Notes: generated by a model not told the origin, from the letters alone. DNA of 64,000 nt from Capnocytophaga stomatis (GCF_002302635.1 NZ_CP022387.1:1178001-1242000), one strand, 5' to 3'; positions 25,323-34,378 are shown, numbered from the stretch's first letter. Program-made: numbers and translations.

Positions 25323-25528
25323 TTTTCAATTAGTCAAAACTTGCTTCACTTTGTTTTTTACTTTTAACCATTTAGTTGAAACGTACTTCTGAATAATCTT
25401 ACTTTTGACTATTTAATTAAAATATAATTTTATTTATTTTTCAGTTTTGACTATTTAGTCAAATATAAAATTCATTTGTTTTTATGTTTTAACTATTTAG
25501 TTAAAATGAGAATCTGTATTGATTTGAC
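25323..25528. repeat. Five tandem units of 39-42 bp with a palindromic core
   Basis: Cores start at 25323, 25362, 25403, 25445 and 25487, that is every 39, 41, 42 and 42 bases. The consensus core is TTTTGACTATTTAGTCAAA, a near-perfect palindrome; compensated variants such as TTTTAACTATTTAGTTAAAA keep the pairing, which suggests that the dyad matters. The first unit is the most decayed. The spacing is close to four turns of the helix. Confidence 0.65.
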
Positions 25529-25591
25529 AAAAAACTAAATTTTCTTTTAAGAATCATTTTTTGAGTTATTGATTATTGGTTTTATTTTGTT

Positions 25592-25599
25592 TACTTTTG
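25592..25599 (+). promoter_or_regulatory. Promoter -7 box TACTTTTG
   Basis: TACTTTTG matches TAnnTTTG and lies 30 bases before the ATG at 25629. The nearest TTG (25576-25578) is too close for a standard -33 element. Confidence 0.45.
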
Positions 25600-25628
25600 T
25601 AGCGTTATTATTCATTTCATTTTAAACT

Positions 25629-26099
25629 ATGAAAAAAATCTACTTTATTTTTATATTTTTATTTTCTTTTATGATTATGCACGGACAAAATGAGCAAAAA
25701 GAAATTCAGTCGGTAGTAAGTAAATATGATTTTGATACGACACTAAATCGTTTATTGAAATCTTTGGAAGAAAAACAACTAACTGTTTTTGCAAATTTTG
25801 ACCATCAACAAAATGCAAAGGAATCAGCAATGGAAATGCCTAAAAGCAATGTGATTGTATTCGGAAATCCGAAAGTAGGCACTTTTTTAATGCTTGATAA
25901 TCCTGATATTGCTTTAGAATTGCCTCTAAAAATTGCCGTAGTAGAAGATACCAATCAAAAAACATCTCTAATTTTCACTAATGTAAAACTTTTAGCTAAT
26001 AAATATTCTTTAAAAAATACTGCTATTTTAGAAAAGATGCAAAAACTGATGGAAACTATCATCATTGAGGCTTCCGGAAGAGAGAAAATCTGTCAATAA
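25629..26099 (+). CDS. Exported DUF302 domain protein
   Basis: 156 residues. Signal peptide (KKIYFIFIFLFSFMIMHGQ, cleavage probably after the G-Q). The mature part is a DUF302 domain: SKYDFDTTLNRLLKSLEEKQLTVFA, then DHQQNAKESAMEMPKSNVIVFGNPKVGT and LPLKIAVVEDTNQK, the typical order of this small alpha/beta domain of unknown function. Likely periplasmic. Monocistronic, with its own promoter and terminator. Confidence 0.75.
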   Translation: MKKIYFIFIFLFSFMIMHGQNEQKEIQSVVSKYDFDTTLNRLLKSLEEKQLTVFANFDHQQNAKESAMEMPKSNVIVFGNPKVGTFLMLDNPDIALELPLKIAVVEDTNQKTSLIFTNVKLLANKYSLKNTAILEKMQKLMETIIIEASGREKICQ

Positions 26100-26166
26100 T
26101 AACAGAAAAGCATAAAAACTAAATAATAAAGCTCAGAAAATAATTTTTTCAAACACACATTTAATA

Positions 26167-26203
26167 AAAAAATCCCGAAAACATATTGTATCGGGATTTT
26201 TTG
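26167..26203 (+). terminator. Rho-independent terminator
   Basis: AAAATCCCGA pairs with TCGGGATTTT, followed by a TTTTTTG run, 68 bases after the DUF302 gene. Confidence 0.8.
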
Positions 26204-26268
26204 TTGCATTTTCTTTTTAAAGTAGTAAAGTATGAAGCATTTTTGGTTTAATTGCTATCTTTTTCGAG

Positions 26269-26520
26269 CTGAATTAAAAATATTAGCTTTAATTTTTATA
26301 TAGAAATACGTCAGTTCGAGTGTTTTTCTGTAACATTTTTATTTCTCTCAAACTGAATTAAAAGTATTAGATTTAATTTTCACAAGAAAACACATCAGTT
26401 CAAGTATTTTTCTGTAACATTTTTATTTCTCTCAAACTGAATTAAAAATATTAATTTTAATTTCCACAAGAAAACACATCAGTTCGAGTATTTTTCTGTA
26501 ACAAAGTGAAAGAAAAATGT
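26269..26520. repeat. Three tandem 84-bp units
   Basis: Units begin at 26269, 26353 and 26437 (each CTGAATTAAAA), exactly 84 bases apart. They share ATTAGATTTAATTTTCAC-like and CATCAGTTCGAGTATTTTTC segments. Within each unit the opening CTGA and the later TCAG lie in inverted order, so a unit can fold. The third unit diverges at its end. The length, 84, is twice the 42-base period seen in the two other arrays. Confidence 0.7.
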
Positions 26521-26549
26521 ATCGAGAACCGAAAATCACTTCTCGATAC
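26519..26549. repeat. Inverted repeat GTATCGAGAA / TTCTCGATAC
   Basis: A perfect 10-base stem with an 11-base loop lies at the end of the 84-base array. The following bases (TTTGCTTCATTGCATTTCAC then CACTCGAAG) continue the TCGAG theme of the array. It could be the end of a dispersed intergenic repeat; no T-run follows, so it is not a normal terminator. Confidence 0.5.
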
Positions 26550-26685
26550 GATTTGCTTCATTGCATTTCACAAATCACTCGAAGTAACAAACGTATTTCA
26601 AGTCTTAAAACAATTCTTTTTCGTTTAGAAATTAATGTCTTCTATCTGAAAAAACAGAAAAATCTTTTCCTTTTTTGATAATTCT

Positions 26686-28191
26686 TTACAGATAATACTC
26701 TGCCAGTAGTACTCCAATGGCTAAAACAATTAAAATAAGCATTAATGGCATCACAAATCGCAGCCATTGCTTGTAATTGAGGTTTACCATAGCCAACGAA
26801 GGCAAAATCAATCCGGTTGGAGTAATAAAACTCATCAATCCCATTCCGAACAAATATGCATTTACCACACTTTGTCCTTCTACTCCCACAACCGACGCTA
26901 ATCCGCCCATAATAGGCATCGTCACTACCGCCATTCCTGATGAAGAAGAAATAAATAAAGTAAGTATCACAAAGATAAACATCAATACTGGCAAGAACAA
27001 CACCGGCGACATTCCGCTTACCAAGTTCGACGAATAATATAATATAGTATCCGAAATTTGCCCGTCATTGAGTATAAAAGTAACCCCTCGAGCAATCCCG
27101 ATGATGAAAGCCACGCCGAGTAAATCTTTCGCTCCCGTCAAAAAGTGTGCGATGGACTGTTCTTCGCCTGCACGCTGCAAAACCGCAATGATTACCGAAG
27201 CGACTAAAAACAAAGCCGTCATTTCCTGAAACCACCAGCCCCATTGCGATACTCCAAGAATCATCACCAAGAAAGACAAGCCAAAAACAATCAATAATAA
27301 CTTGCTTGACAGTTTCAGCTGCTCAACAGGAACTGCTTTTTCATTGTGCAACGATTCGGGAAGTGAAGCACCATATGCTACCGAGGCTTGCGGATTGCGT
27401 TTTACCTTTTCCGCATAACGAATAATGTAAACCAAACTAATTACCGTTGAAAGTACAAGCATTACAAGCCGAGTTACCATTCCGGTTGTCCAATCTACTC
27501 CCACCGCATCCGAAGCAATAATGACCGAGAACGGATTCACTGTAGAAGCCATCGTCCCCACACACGAACCCAGATAAATCACAGCTAAAGGCACCATCAA
27601 ATCGTATCCCGCAGCTAAAAACACAGGAATAAGCATCGGATAAAAGGCAAGTGTTTCTTCCGCCAAACCGAAAAAAGTTCCTCCCAAAGCGATGAGCGTA
27701 AAAACTAAAATAATAAGGATTCCTTCCTTGCCTTTAAGCCTATAAGCCAAATAACCAACGCCTTCATTAAGCGTTCCGGAACTGTTAAAAATACCGATAA
27801 AGCCCCCTAAAACCAGCACGAACAAAATGATATCAATAGTATCATAAATCCCTTTGATGGGTGCATAAAGAATTTCTAAAAATCCTTGAGGTTTGGCTTC
27901 ATCTTGCTTGTATGTATTTGGGATAGAAACCGGTTTTTTGATTTTTCCTTCTTTAAACTTTTCAACACTGATGGAAATGTTTTTTTCGGTCAGGGTTTCT
28001 TGTGTAGCTGGCAGAGTTTGTGTTTCTCCCTTTGAACTTACAACAAATACATTCTGAACACTATCGTAAGAAAGCGTATCATACTTCCCCGAAGGCAACA
28101 AAAAAGTTAATCCTGCCGCAATTACAATAACAATCATCAGCACCGTGTAAGGTGTAGGAAATTTTAAAAACCGTTTCATATAACTAATCAT
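26686..28191 (-). CDS. YfcC/DcuC-family membrane carrier (C4-dicarboxylate or basic amino acid)
   Basis: 501 residues with about 12 hydrophobic segments. The start FKFPTPYTVLMIVIVIAAGLTFLLPSGKY, the soluble loop (residues 40-105), and IALGGTFFGLAEETLAFYPM and MASTVNPFSVIIASDAVG are typical of the YfcC branch of the C4-dicarboxylate carrier superfamily, which includes arginine/ornithine-type antiporters. The substrate cannot be read from sequence; inner membrane. A start at the second Met (MKRFLKF, 28179) is equally likely. Monocistronic. Confidence 0.7.
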   Translation of the reverse strand: MISYMKRFLKFPTPYTVLMIVIVIAAGLTFLLPSGKYDTLSYDSVQNVFVVSSKGETQTLPATQETLTEKNISISVEKFKEGKIKKPVSIPNTYKQDEAKPQGFLEILYAPIKGIYDTIDIILFVLVLGGFIGIFNSSGTLNEGVGYLAYRLKGKEGILIILVFTLIALGGTFFGLAEETLAFYPMLIPVFLAAGYDLMVPLAVIYLGSCVGTMASTVNPFSVIIASDAVGVDWTTGMVTRLVMLVLSTVISLVYIIRYAEKVKRNPQASVAYGASLPESLHNEKAVPVEQLKLSSKLLLIVFGLSFLVMILGVSQWGWWFQEMTALFLVASVIIAVLQRAGEEQSIAHFLTGAKDLLGVAFIIGIARGVTFILNDGQISDTILYYSSNLVSGMSPVLFLPVLMFIFVILTLFISSSSGMAVVTMPIMGGLASVVGVEGQSVVNAYLFGMGLMSFITPTGLILPSLAMVNLNYKQWLRFVMPLMLILIVLAIGVLLAEYYL

Positions 28192-28544
28192 TTAAAAGAG
28201 CAAAAATAAACAATTTTTTAATGTTTTGTCATATCTTTTTTTAAAATAATTTTAACAGAAACTTCTTTTTATATGATTTTGTACTTCAACCAATTAGTAG
28301 ATATATTCTCCAAATTGATTTTACTAATAAATGAAATTGTAATTGTTTATTTAATTCCGTTTTTGGCAGAAAATTATCTTTAATAAAGTTACTTCCGTTA
28401 TTAAAATAAAAAAATAGAAAGCCTTTGGTTTAAAAAACACAATGTGGCTTTCTATAAGTATTTGTATTTCGGTATGTTTACAAGGTTTGGAACAAGAAAT
28501 GAAGCGAAATTTCTCTTCCTTTACTTGAGTTCTCAGCGTTTTTA
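28192..28544. other. Intergenic stretch between pldA and the YfcC-type gene
   Basis: No gene seen. On the - strand a box TATTTTTG (complement of 28201-28208) lies 10 bases before the YfcC-type start, which is close but possible. The pldA terminator is at 28414-28455. The rest is A/T-rich without further structure. Confidence 0.5.
28414..28455 (-). terminator. pldA: Terminator of pldA
   Basis: On the - strand ATAGAAAGCC pairs with GGCTTTCTAT and is followed by TTTTTTTATTTT. It lies about 90 bases downstream of the pldA stop. Confidence 0.7.
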
Positions 28545-29471
28545 TTAAAATTCAAACAGCGACACTCCTACCCCGATGGTTGTTTGTTTGTGATTATATT
28601 CGATAAGTGAATCGCCATATCCGTGAGAAACCTGCGCGAATAGCCTCAATCCTGAATTAAAGCGATGTGTGTAAGTGAACTCTGCAAACCCTCTGTTTTT
28701 CTTAAAATTAAGGTTGTTACGATATGTAAGATGAAATATATTACGTGATGTACTGTAATACACGTTAAATTCAGAACGTCCGATATAATTTTCTATTTCC
28801 GGATTATCGTCTTCATCATTTTTCTCGGAAAATCTTCTCCAGAAATTAGCCAAGAAAATGAATTCGTCCCATTCAAAGGCTGTCATCAATATCACCCTAT
28901 TCCAACTGCGAGAATATAATTGTTCCTTTCCGTTAGACTGATGATTAACCGACAGACCTAACATTCGCCATTTGAAATCCCCGGCAGAAAGGTTCAAAGG
29001 CATTATGTACATTATTTCGGGTTCATAATTGATTTCACGGAAAGGGCGTGAAAGTTCGGAATTAAACACTTGCCAGTAAGCTTGTTGCGTGAAACCAACC
29101 CAAAGATCACCTTTGCCCCAAAGAACGTCTTGCCAAATTTTGGTTTTTATACTTACTTGGAACTTTGCTTCTACATTTTGATAGTCCTGATATGGTGGGT
29201 TTCCTCTGTTTGAGTTGAAATTCACCGGCTGACGATTGAATTTGTCCGTCCACCGAAACGGAATTACGTACATCGGTTTGTAGGAAGTCGGTCGGAACAT
29301 TCCCTTTTGGTCTTCATCACTAATTTCAAACATTTGCGAAAGAGTACGCCCCAAACGTCCGTGTTTTACCTCTTTAGTAGGTGATTCAGGCTGAGGTAAC
29401 TCTGTTTCCTGAGCATAACTAACCAAAATAGAACCAACAATTAAAAACAACGTAAAAAGTAATTTTCTCAT
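28545..29471 (-). CDS. pldA: Outer membrane phospholipase A (PldA)
   Basis: 308 residues, with a signal peptide (RKLLFTLFLIVGSILVSYAQ). The mature protein has the PldA signature: LWVGFTQQAYWQVFN, FREINYEPE, GLSVNHQSNGKEQLYSRSWNR, then ENYIGRSEF and a C-terminal strand GYGDSLIEYNHKQTTIGVGVSL ending in F. The His and Ser of N-H-Q-S-N-G and the Asn of R-S-W-N-R are the catalytic residues of the family, at about residues 174-190. The enzyme hydrolyses outer-membrane phospholipids as a calcium-activated dimer in a 12-strand barrel. Own promoter and terminator. Confidence 0.9.
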   Translation of the reverse strand: MRKLLFTLFLIVGSILVSYAQETELPQPESPTKEVKHGRLGRTLSQMFEISDEDQKGMFRPTSYKPMYVIPFRWTDKFNRQPVNFNSNRGNPPYQDYQNVEAKFQVSIKTKIWQDVLWGKGDLWVGFTQQAYWQVFNSELSRPFREINYEPEIMYIMPLNLSAGDFKWRMLGLSVNHQSNGKEQLYSRSWNRVILMTAFEWDEFIFLANFWRRFSEKNDEDDNPEIENYIGRSEFNVYYSTSRNIFHLTYRNNLNFKKNRGFAEFTYTHRFNSGLRLFAQVSHGYGDSLIEYNHKQTTIGVGVSLFEF

Positions 29472-29552
29472 TTTTTAAATTCTGTATTTTCTTAAACATT
29501 AAAAACAAAAAATATATCTAATTCCTTTTTGCAGAAATAGATATTAAGCGGG

Positions 29553-29583
29553 CAAATATAGTTTCATTTTTGATTTTTGGCAA
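29553..29583 (-). promoter_or_regulatory. pldA: Promoter of pldA: TTG-N20-TATATTTG
   Basis: On the - strand TATATTTG (29560-29553) is preceded at a 20-base distance by TTG (29583-29581). This is a full Bacteroidota promoter, about 80 bases before the pldA ATG. Confidence 0.65.
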
Positions 29584-29648
29584 TTTATCAAGCCTTTCAC
29601 CTAACTTTTTTAATAAAAGTGAAAAAATCACTCTCTTTTTAAAACAAG

Positions 29649-29680
29649 CCACGACCAAAATCTCTTGATTTTGGTCGTGG
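29649..29680 (-). terminator. Rho-independent terminator after the 76-residue membrane protein
   Basis: A 14-base perfect stem, CCACGACCAAAATC with GATTTTGGTCGTGG, loop TCTT. The - strand continues CTTGTTTTAAAAAG, and A-runs flank it, so it may work in both directions. It is 7 bases from the stop at 29687. Confidence 0.8.
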
Positions 29681-29686
29681 TTTTCT

Positions 29687-29917
29687 TTATTTTTGTTTTT
29701 TGACCTTCCGAAAGCTCACCACAAATCCGACAACGGCCACTATTATTCCGAATATTAACGAATAAAAAACTGCTCCGAGTGGCATAAAGACACGTACCTC
29801 TCCATCAATTATTTTTACTGGAGGGGAAAGCCACATCAAAAAATTATACGACAAATACACTATCAAACAGAACGATAAAACACTTATTACCAATGAAATA
29901 AGAATCCTTTTGAGCAT
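29687..29917 (-). CDS. Small membrane protein with two transmembrane segments
   Basis: 76 residues. Hydrophobic segments at about 4-30 (ILISLVISVLSFCLIVYLSY) and 47-68 (LGAVFYSLIFGIIVAVVGFVV) with a charged C terminus (RKVKKQK). No family recognised. It follows the 29947 lipoprotein gene by 29 bases, so the two are probably one operon ending in the terminator at 29649-29680. Confidence 0.5.
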   Translation of the reverse strand: MLKRILISLVISVLSFCLIVYLSYNFLMWLSPPVKIIDGEVRVFMPLGAVFYSLIFGIIVAVVGFVVSFRKVKKQK

Positions 29918-29946
29918 TTTTTCTTCTTTTAAAAATAAAATCGTTT

Positions 29947-30651
29947 TTAATGCAACAAGGTCATAATTCTTCCTAAATCAGCATCTTCTATCTCTGTCAG
30001 AATAAAACCGCCAATGATCACTCCTACTCCTCCGCCTGCCACAGCCGTCATTCCTCCTTGACGCTGAATGAAAAAATACTTCGACATCCCATTGAGTTTC
30101 ACTATATTTTTGTTTTTATTGACAAAAATGGCAACTTCTTGGTCGCAATCCGCAAATTCTTTTCTGATAGCTTTTTCTTTGTAGGTTACTTTTTCGTATA
30201 TATCTCCCTCAATTTCAATATCTACTGAAAAAGTCAAAACTGCTCCAAACTTTGGAAAAATAATATTTACGGCACAACTTTCATCGAATTGCGAACGGAT
30301 TTCCGTTAAATTTTCGTTGTAATACAACTCCCCTTCTACATAAAAAGAATGTCCTTTCTTTGCAAAACCAATTTCAGATATTTCAAACAAATTACCACCA
30401 TTTGCGTTGGCAAAATCGGTTATCTTTCTTTTGATATTGCTCAACTCAGCGTTAAAATCCTCTCTTAACACAAAACTCCCTATCTTTTTGGATTGATGTT
30501 GGATATTTTCTGTTTTGCCAATAAACGTTATGTCGTTTATTTTTCCAACTTGGCTTGTGTTTTTAGTTCCACCATCTAACTTAACAGAACTGCAAGATGC
30601 TAAAAAACAGAACAATACAAAGCTAATAAAAAGGTAAAATTGATTTTTCAT
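29947..30651 (-). CDS. Lipoprotein of unknown function
   Basis: 234 residues. Lipobox FLASC (Cys at residue 20) after a hydrophobic segment. The body is alpha/beta, with LSNIKRKITDFANANGGNLFEI and a C-terminal Gly-rich hydrophobic stretch (GGMTAVAGGGVGVIIGGFIL) that could insert in a membrane. Likely in the cell envelope; partner unknown. It starts the operon with the 76-residue membrane protein. Confidence 0.55.
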   Translation of the reverse strand: MKNQFYLFISFVLFCFLASCSSVKLDGGTKNTSQVGKINDITFIGKTENIQHQSKKIGSFVLREDFNAELSNIKRKITDFANANGGNLFEISEIGFAKKGHSFYVEGELYYNENLTEIRSQFDESCAVNIIFPKFGAVLTFSVDIEIEGDIYEKVTYKEKAIRKEFADCDQEVAIFVNKNKNIVKLNGMSKYFFIQRQGGMTAVAGGGVGVIIGGFILTEIEDADLGRIMTLLH

Positions 30652-30680
30652 ATTCTATTCTATTTTGGTTATTAATAAAA

Positions 30681-30707
30681 CAAAGGCAACGAATTTCATT
30701 GCCTTTG
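30681..30707 (-). terminator. glnS: Terminator of glnS
   Basis: CAAAGGCAA pairs with TTGCCTTTG across a nine-base loop; on the - strand TTTTATTAATAA follows. It is 10 bases downstream of the glnS stop. Confidence 0.7.
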
Positions 30708-30716
30708 CGTAAATTA

Positions 30717-32405
30717 TTATTTCTCTTCAATTTTCGCCCAAGTATCTTTTAGTCCAACAGTTTTATTGAACACCAATTTTTCAGCGGTTGAATCAGGGTC
30801 CAGACTGAAATAGCCCAATCGCTGAAATTGAAAACCTTCGCCCACTTTGGCTTCTTTCAGGCTCGGCTCTACGTAAGCGGTGGTAATTTTGAGCGAATCA
30901 GGATTTACGTACTCCAAAAAGTCCTTTTCTTGGCGGTCTGGTTCTGCCTCGGTAAAGAGGCGGTCGTAAATTCGTGCTTCTGCCTCCACAGCGTGAGGAA
31001 CTGATACCCAGTGCAATGTACCTTTCACTTTGCGTTTACTCGCCTCCGTTCCGCTTCCGCTACGGCTCTCGGGGTCGTAGGTGCAGTGAATTTCGGTGAT
31101 GTTGCCGTTTTCGTCTTTTACAACACGCTCAGCCTTAATAATATACGCGTTTTTCAGACGTACCTCGCCTCCTAATTTCAATCGGAAAAATTTGTTGTTG
31201 GCTTCCTCTCGGAAATCTTCTCGTTCGATATAAATTTCTCTGGAAAAAGGCACTTTTCGGAATGTTAAAACTTCTTCTTCTGGATTATTTTCCGCATCAA
31301 GCCACTCTTCTTTTCCTTCTGGATAATTGGCAATCAACACTTTAACAGGGTCGAGCACTGCCATTACGCGATTGGCTTTTTTGTTTAAATCTTCACGAAT
31401 GCAAAACTCCAACAACGAAACATCAATCAAGTTTTCGCGTTTGGCAATTCCGATAGTGTCAGCAAATTTTCGGATAGATTCAGGCGTGTAACCCCTTCTG
31501 CGTAAGCCCGATATGGTAGGCATACGAGGGTCGTCCCAGCCCGAAACGTGCTTTTCATTAACCAATTGCAACAATTTTCGTTTGCTAACAATGGTGTGCG
31601 AAAGGTTTCGGCGAGCGAATTCACGCTGTTTGGGGCGAACCAATTTTTCATCATAAATTTGGTCTAAAAACCAATCATATAGCTCGCGATGAGGTAAAAA
31701 TTCGAGTGTACAAATGGAATGTGAAATTTGTTCCAAATAGTCGCTTTCGCCGTGAGCCCAGTCGTACATAGGATATATACACCACTGATTTCCAGTACGA
31801 TGATGCGAAGCGTGCATAATTCGGTAGATAATCGGGTCACGCATCAACATATTGGGCGAAGCCATATCAATTTTTGCCCGAAGCACATATTTTCCGTTTT
31901 CAAATTCACCGTTTTTCATTCGCTCGAAAAGCTGTAAATTCTCCTCAACGGAAGTATTTCGGTACGGACTTTCAGTGCCTGCTTGCGTAGGAGTTCCTTT
32001 CTGCTTGGCGATTTCTTCGGAAGTTTGCCCGTCCACATAGGCTTTTCCTTGTTTGATGAGCTGAACCGCCCAATCATACAATTCTTGGAAGTAATCGGAA
32101 GCGTAACACTCTCTGTCCCACTCAAATCCGAGCCATTCCACATCGCGTTTGATGGCATCAACGTATTCTTGCTCTTCTTTGGACGGATTGGTATCGTCAA
32201 AACGCAGATTCACAGGCGATTTATATCGCAATCCCAAGCCGAAATTCAAACATATTGAACTGGCGTGTCCCACGTGAAGGTATCCGTTAGGTTCGGGCGG
32301 AAATCTGAAACGCAACTTACTGGAAGAAAATCCGTTAGCCAAATCTTCTTCGATGATATTTTCGATAAAATTATTTGATTTTTGTTCTTTTAATTCCTCT
32401 GACAT
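30717..32405 (-). CDS. glnS: Glutaminyl-tRNA synthetase
   Basis: 562 residues, full length for GlnRS. Class I signature near residues 34-48: [16 protein letters not shown] (HIGH-type motif HVGH), and the KMSKS-type loop V-S-K-R-K-L near residue 275. [12 protein letters not shown] follows the first motif as usual. It charges tRNA-Gln with glutamine in the cytoplasm. A short run [13 protein letters not shown] near 445 lies in the C-terminal anticodon-binding barrels. The matching tRNA-Gln(UUG) gene lies 7 kb away. On the - strand a box TAACTTTG lies at 32433-32426. Confidence 0.95.
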   Translation of the reverse strand: MSEELKEQKSNNFIENIIEEDLANGFSSSKLRFRFPPEPNGYLHVGHASSICLNFGLGLRYKSPVNLRFDDTNPSKEEQEYVDAIKRDVEWLGFEWDRECYASDYFQELYDWAVQLIKQGKAYVDGQTSEEIAKQKGTPTQAGTESPYRNTSVEENLQLFERMKNGEFENGKYVLRAKIDMASPNMLMRDPIIYRIMHASHHRTGNQWCIYPMYDWAHGESDYLEQISHSICTLEFLPHRELYDWFLDQIYDEKLVRPKQREFARRNLSHTIVSKRKLLQLVNEKHVSGWDDPRMPTISGLRRRGYTPESIRKFADTIGIAKRENLIDVSLLEFCIREDLNKKANRVMAVLDPVKVLIANYPEGKEEWLDAENNPEEEVLTFRKVPFSREIYIEREDFREEANNKFFRLKLGGEVRLKNAYIIKAERVVKDENGNITEIHCTYDPESRSGSGTEASKRKVKGTLHWVSVPHAVEAEARIYDRLFTEAEPDRQEKDFLEYVNPDSLKITTAYVEPSLKEAKVGEGFQFQRLGYFSLDPDSTAEKLVFNKTVGLKDTWAKIEEK

Positions 32406-32488
32406 AAATTTCTAATTTGAAGCTACAAAGTTAAAGATTTTTTGAAAATTAAACGTACACTCAATGTAAGGTTTTTATTTTTCAAGCG

Positions 32489-33079
32489 TTATTTTGCCAA
32501 ATAACTGAGAGAACGAATCCGTTCACGGGCTACTTTTTCAATTTTGGAAATATTTTCTGCGGAAATAATTTCAACCTTATAGGAAACGAAAACTTCGGTT
32601 TTGTCTTTTCTTTCATATTTGCCAATTTTCAATGTAAATCGAATGTAGTTTTTGTCTATATTCACTTTTATTTCATCGGTAAAAAGTTCCCACATATAGA
32701 TTTTCACATCTCCTTTTTTGTAATGAATAAGCCTTGTGGGCGTTCCTACAAAATAGCCTCCTTCGCTGAAAATCATAAAAATAGCTGACACAAAAACCCA
32801 TACACCTGCAAGCGAAAATAAACTTCCTATAATCAACACAGGCAATCTACTCTCAGAAAGAAGTGTTTTAATGCTGACTTCTTCGTATTCTCCTCGAAGA
32901 AGGGCAAATAAATCCATTTCGATATTTAAAACAAAAAGACCTACTCCGCTAAAAATCAAACCCATAACAAATGATATAATCACATTGCTCCAAGTGGCAC
33001 TTCGTTGGGAAAAACTAAGAAATTCCACATTTTCACCATTAATTACATAATTCAGTGACCGAGGTATTGTTCCTTTCAT
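32489..33079 (-). CDS. Membrane protein with two N-terminal transmembrane helices, paralogue 1
   Basis: 196 residues. Two hydrophobic segments (about 33-54 and 80-105) are followed by a conserved GGYFVGTPTRLIHYKKG and a beta-rich cytoplasmic part with a closing helix. The next gene (33082-33627) has the same plan and the nearly identical segment GGHFVGTPTRLIHYKKG. The tail could be a PH-like domain; not certain. The gap between the two genes is 2 bases, so they are co-transcribed. Confidence 0.55.
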   Translation of the reverse strand: MKGTIPRSLNYVINGENVEFLSFSQRSATWSNVIISFVMGLIFSGVGLFVLNIEMDLFALLRGEYEEVSIKTLLSESRLPVLIIGSLFSLAGVWVFVSAIFMIFSEGGYFVGTPTRLIHYKKGDVKIYMWELFTDEIKVNIDKNYIRFTLKIGKYERKDKTEVFVSYKVEIISAENISKIEKVARERIRSLSYLAK

Positions 33080-33081
33080 TG

Positions 33082-33627
33082 TTAAAATACAAATTTGTTA
33101 ATATCTTTATTTTCGGTAATTCGCTGACGAGAAATTCGTTCTATTTCTAAAATGTTATCCGCTGAAAACAAATTAATTACATCACAAATCATATACATAT
33201 TAACTCCTTTTTCTACCTTTCGATTGCTATGCAGAAAAAAGGTAATATAACGCTTGGAAGGGTTCATATCAACATTTCCTGTAAAATCAACCCACGGATA
33301 TATTTTGGCAGTACCTTTTTTGTAATGAATTAAGCGTGTGGGAGTTCCAACAAAATGACCTCCGTTTTGAAAGAAAGAAACCACTCCCCAAACTAACAAT
33401 GTTACCCCTATAAGTGCAAAAATAATATTTACACTATCGAAAATATTAAAATCTCTTTTTGAACTGTCAAAATATTTTCCTATTTCTGAGACCAATATCA
33501 AAAAAATCCCTACAAATATATATAAAAACGAAGCTATTAGAGGCACTTTCCGCTCAGCAAACACATAAAAATCAATGGTTTCGTCTCCGATAGTGGAGCG
33601 TAATTCATTTAAAATTGTTTGTTTCAT
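33082..33627 (-). CDS. Membrane protein with two N-terminal transmembrane helices, paralogue 2
   Basis: 181 residues. Hydrophobic segments at about 29-48 and 66-86, then GGHFVGTPTRLIHYKKG followed by a strand-rich part (YITFFLHSNRK) and a helix (ILEIERISRQRI). It is a sequence-related neighbour of the gene at 32489-33079. Function unknown. Both lie in the same - strand operon behind the UBA-like gene. Confidence 0.55.
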   Translation of the reverse strand: MKQTILNELRSTIGDETIDFYVFAERKVPLIASFLYIFVGIFLILVSEIGKYFDSSKRDFNIFDSVNIIFALIGVTLLVWGVVSFFQNGGHFVGTPTRLIHYKKGTAKIYPWVDFTGNVDMNPSKRYITFFLHSNRKVEKGVNMYMICDVINLFSADNILEIERISRQRITENKDINKFVF

Positions 33628-33641
33628 TTTCTATTTTCAAT

Positions 33642-34259
33642 TTATAAATTTCCGTAAAAATTGATATAATGAGCATATTCCAATTGTTTGCGAAGCCACC
33701 AAAGCAAATCATTCACAAACTTTGTAACATTTTCACTATCAAATACTTTTTGCTGTAATCTTTCGATAATTTCCAAACAAATTTGCCTATCAAAAACATT
33801 ATCGGAAGTTGCGTTAAATTCTTCTTCCATTTCATCAAAAAGCGGATTTATTCGCGGATAAAAAGCTTGAAATTCACTTTTAATATATTCAAAATCAGCT
33901 TCGGAAATAAAAGCAGAAATCCCTTTCTTCCCCGAGAAAGAATCAAAATTTTCATCTAATCCGTAAATAACGTAACCTATTTTACTTTTATCTTGACTGG
34001 AGGAAGTTGTAAAAACAACAGGTTTTTTCAGGATTTTCACAATTGCTTTTTCAGGATTATAATTCCATTTTTCATAAAATTCACGAGCCAAAACGGGATT
34101 ACATTCAGTCTCTTCACAGATACGAGCAATGTTTTCCTGATGAAATTGCTCCAAAGCTAAGGATACATTTCCGTTAGCATTTCTCAGTAGCTTCAAGGCT
34201 TGAGACATTGAAACGGGTACTTGCTGTTGAAGAATTTTAACTTCTTGATTGTAATTCAT
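33642..34259 (-). CDS. Helical protein with two UBA-like N-terminal motifs
   Basis: 205 residues. Residues 17-40 (SMSQALKLLRNANGNVSLALEQ) and 50-75 (EETECNPVLAREFYEKWNYNPEKAI) each look like a three-helix UBA/EF-Ts-type unit with the N-G-N or Y-N-P-E-K turn. The rest is mixed, with an acidic centre (FDEMEEEFN) and a C-terminal helical segment (LLWWLRKQLEYAHYINF). Family not recognised. It heads a - strand operon with the two membrane proteins. Confidence 0.4.
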   Translation of the reverse strand: MNYNQEVKILQQQVPVSMSQALKLLRNANGNVSLALEQFHQENIARICEETECNPVLAREFYEKWNYNPEKAIVKILKKPVVFTTSSSQDKSKIGYVIYGLDENFDSFSGKKGISAFISEADFEYIKSEFQAFYPRINPLFDEMEEEFNATSDNVFDRQICLEIIERLQQKVFDSENVTKFVNDLLWWLRKQLEYAHYINFYGNL

Positions 34260-34311
34260 ATAATTTTACTTTCGTCTCACGAATTTTCATCAAGTGCGAA
34301 AGTACAAAATA

Positions 34312-34343
34312 TTTCGGATTCTGGAATAAATTTTCTACCTTTG
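34312..34343 (+). promoter_or_regulatory. Promoter of the ybjQ-dnaG operon: TTTC-N20-TACCTTTG
   Basis: TACCTTTG at 34336-34343 with a near-consensus -33 TTTC at 34312-34315, 20 bases apart. A divergent weaker box TACTTTCG lies on the - strand at 34306-34299 for the 34259 gene. Confidence 0.55.
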
Positions 34344-34378
34344 TGCTATATTGAAAGTAACCTTTAAAAAATTACAAA

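Larger units (their letters stand above)
25025..25628. other. AT-rich gene-free stretch holding a tandem repeat array and promoter
   Basis: No open frame with a credible start. The stretch is very A/T-rich. It contains the roughly 42-base palindromic array at 25323-25528 and a -7 box, TACTTTTG, at 25592-25599, 30 bases before the DUF302 gene. Confidence 0.6.
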
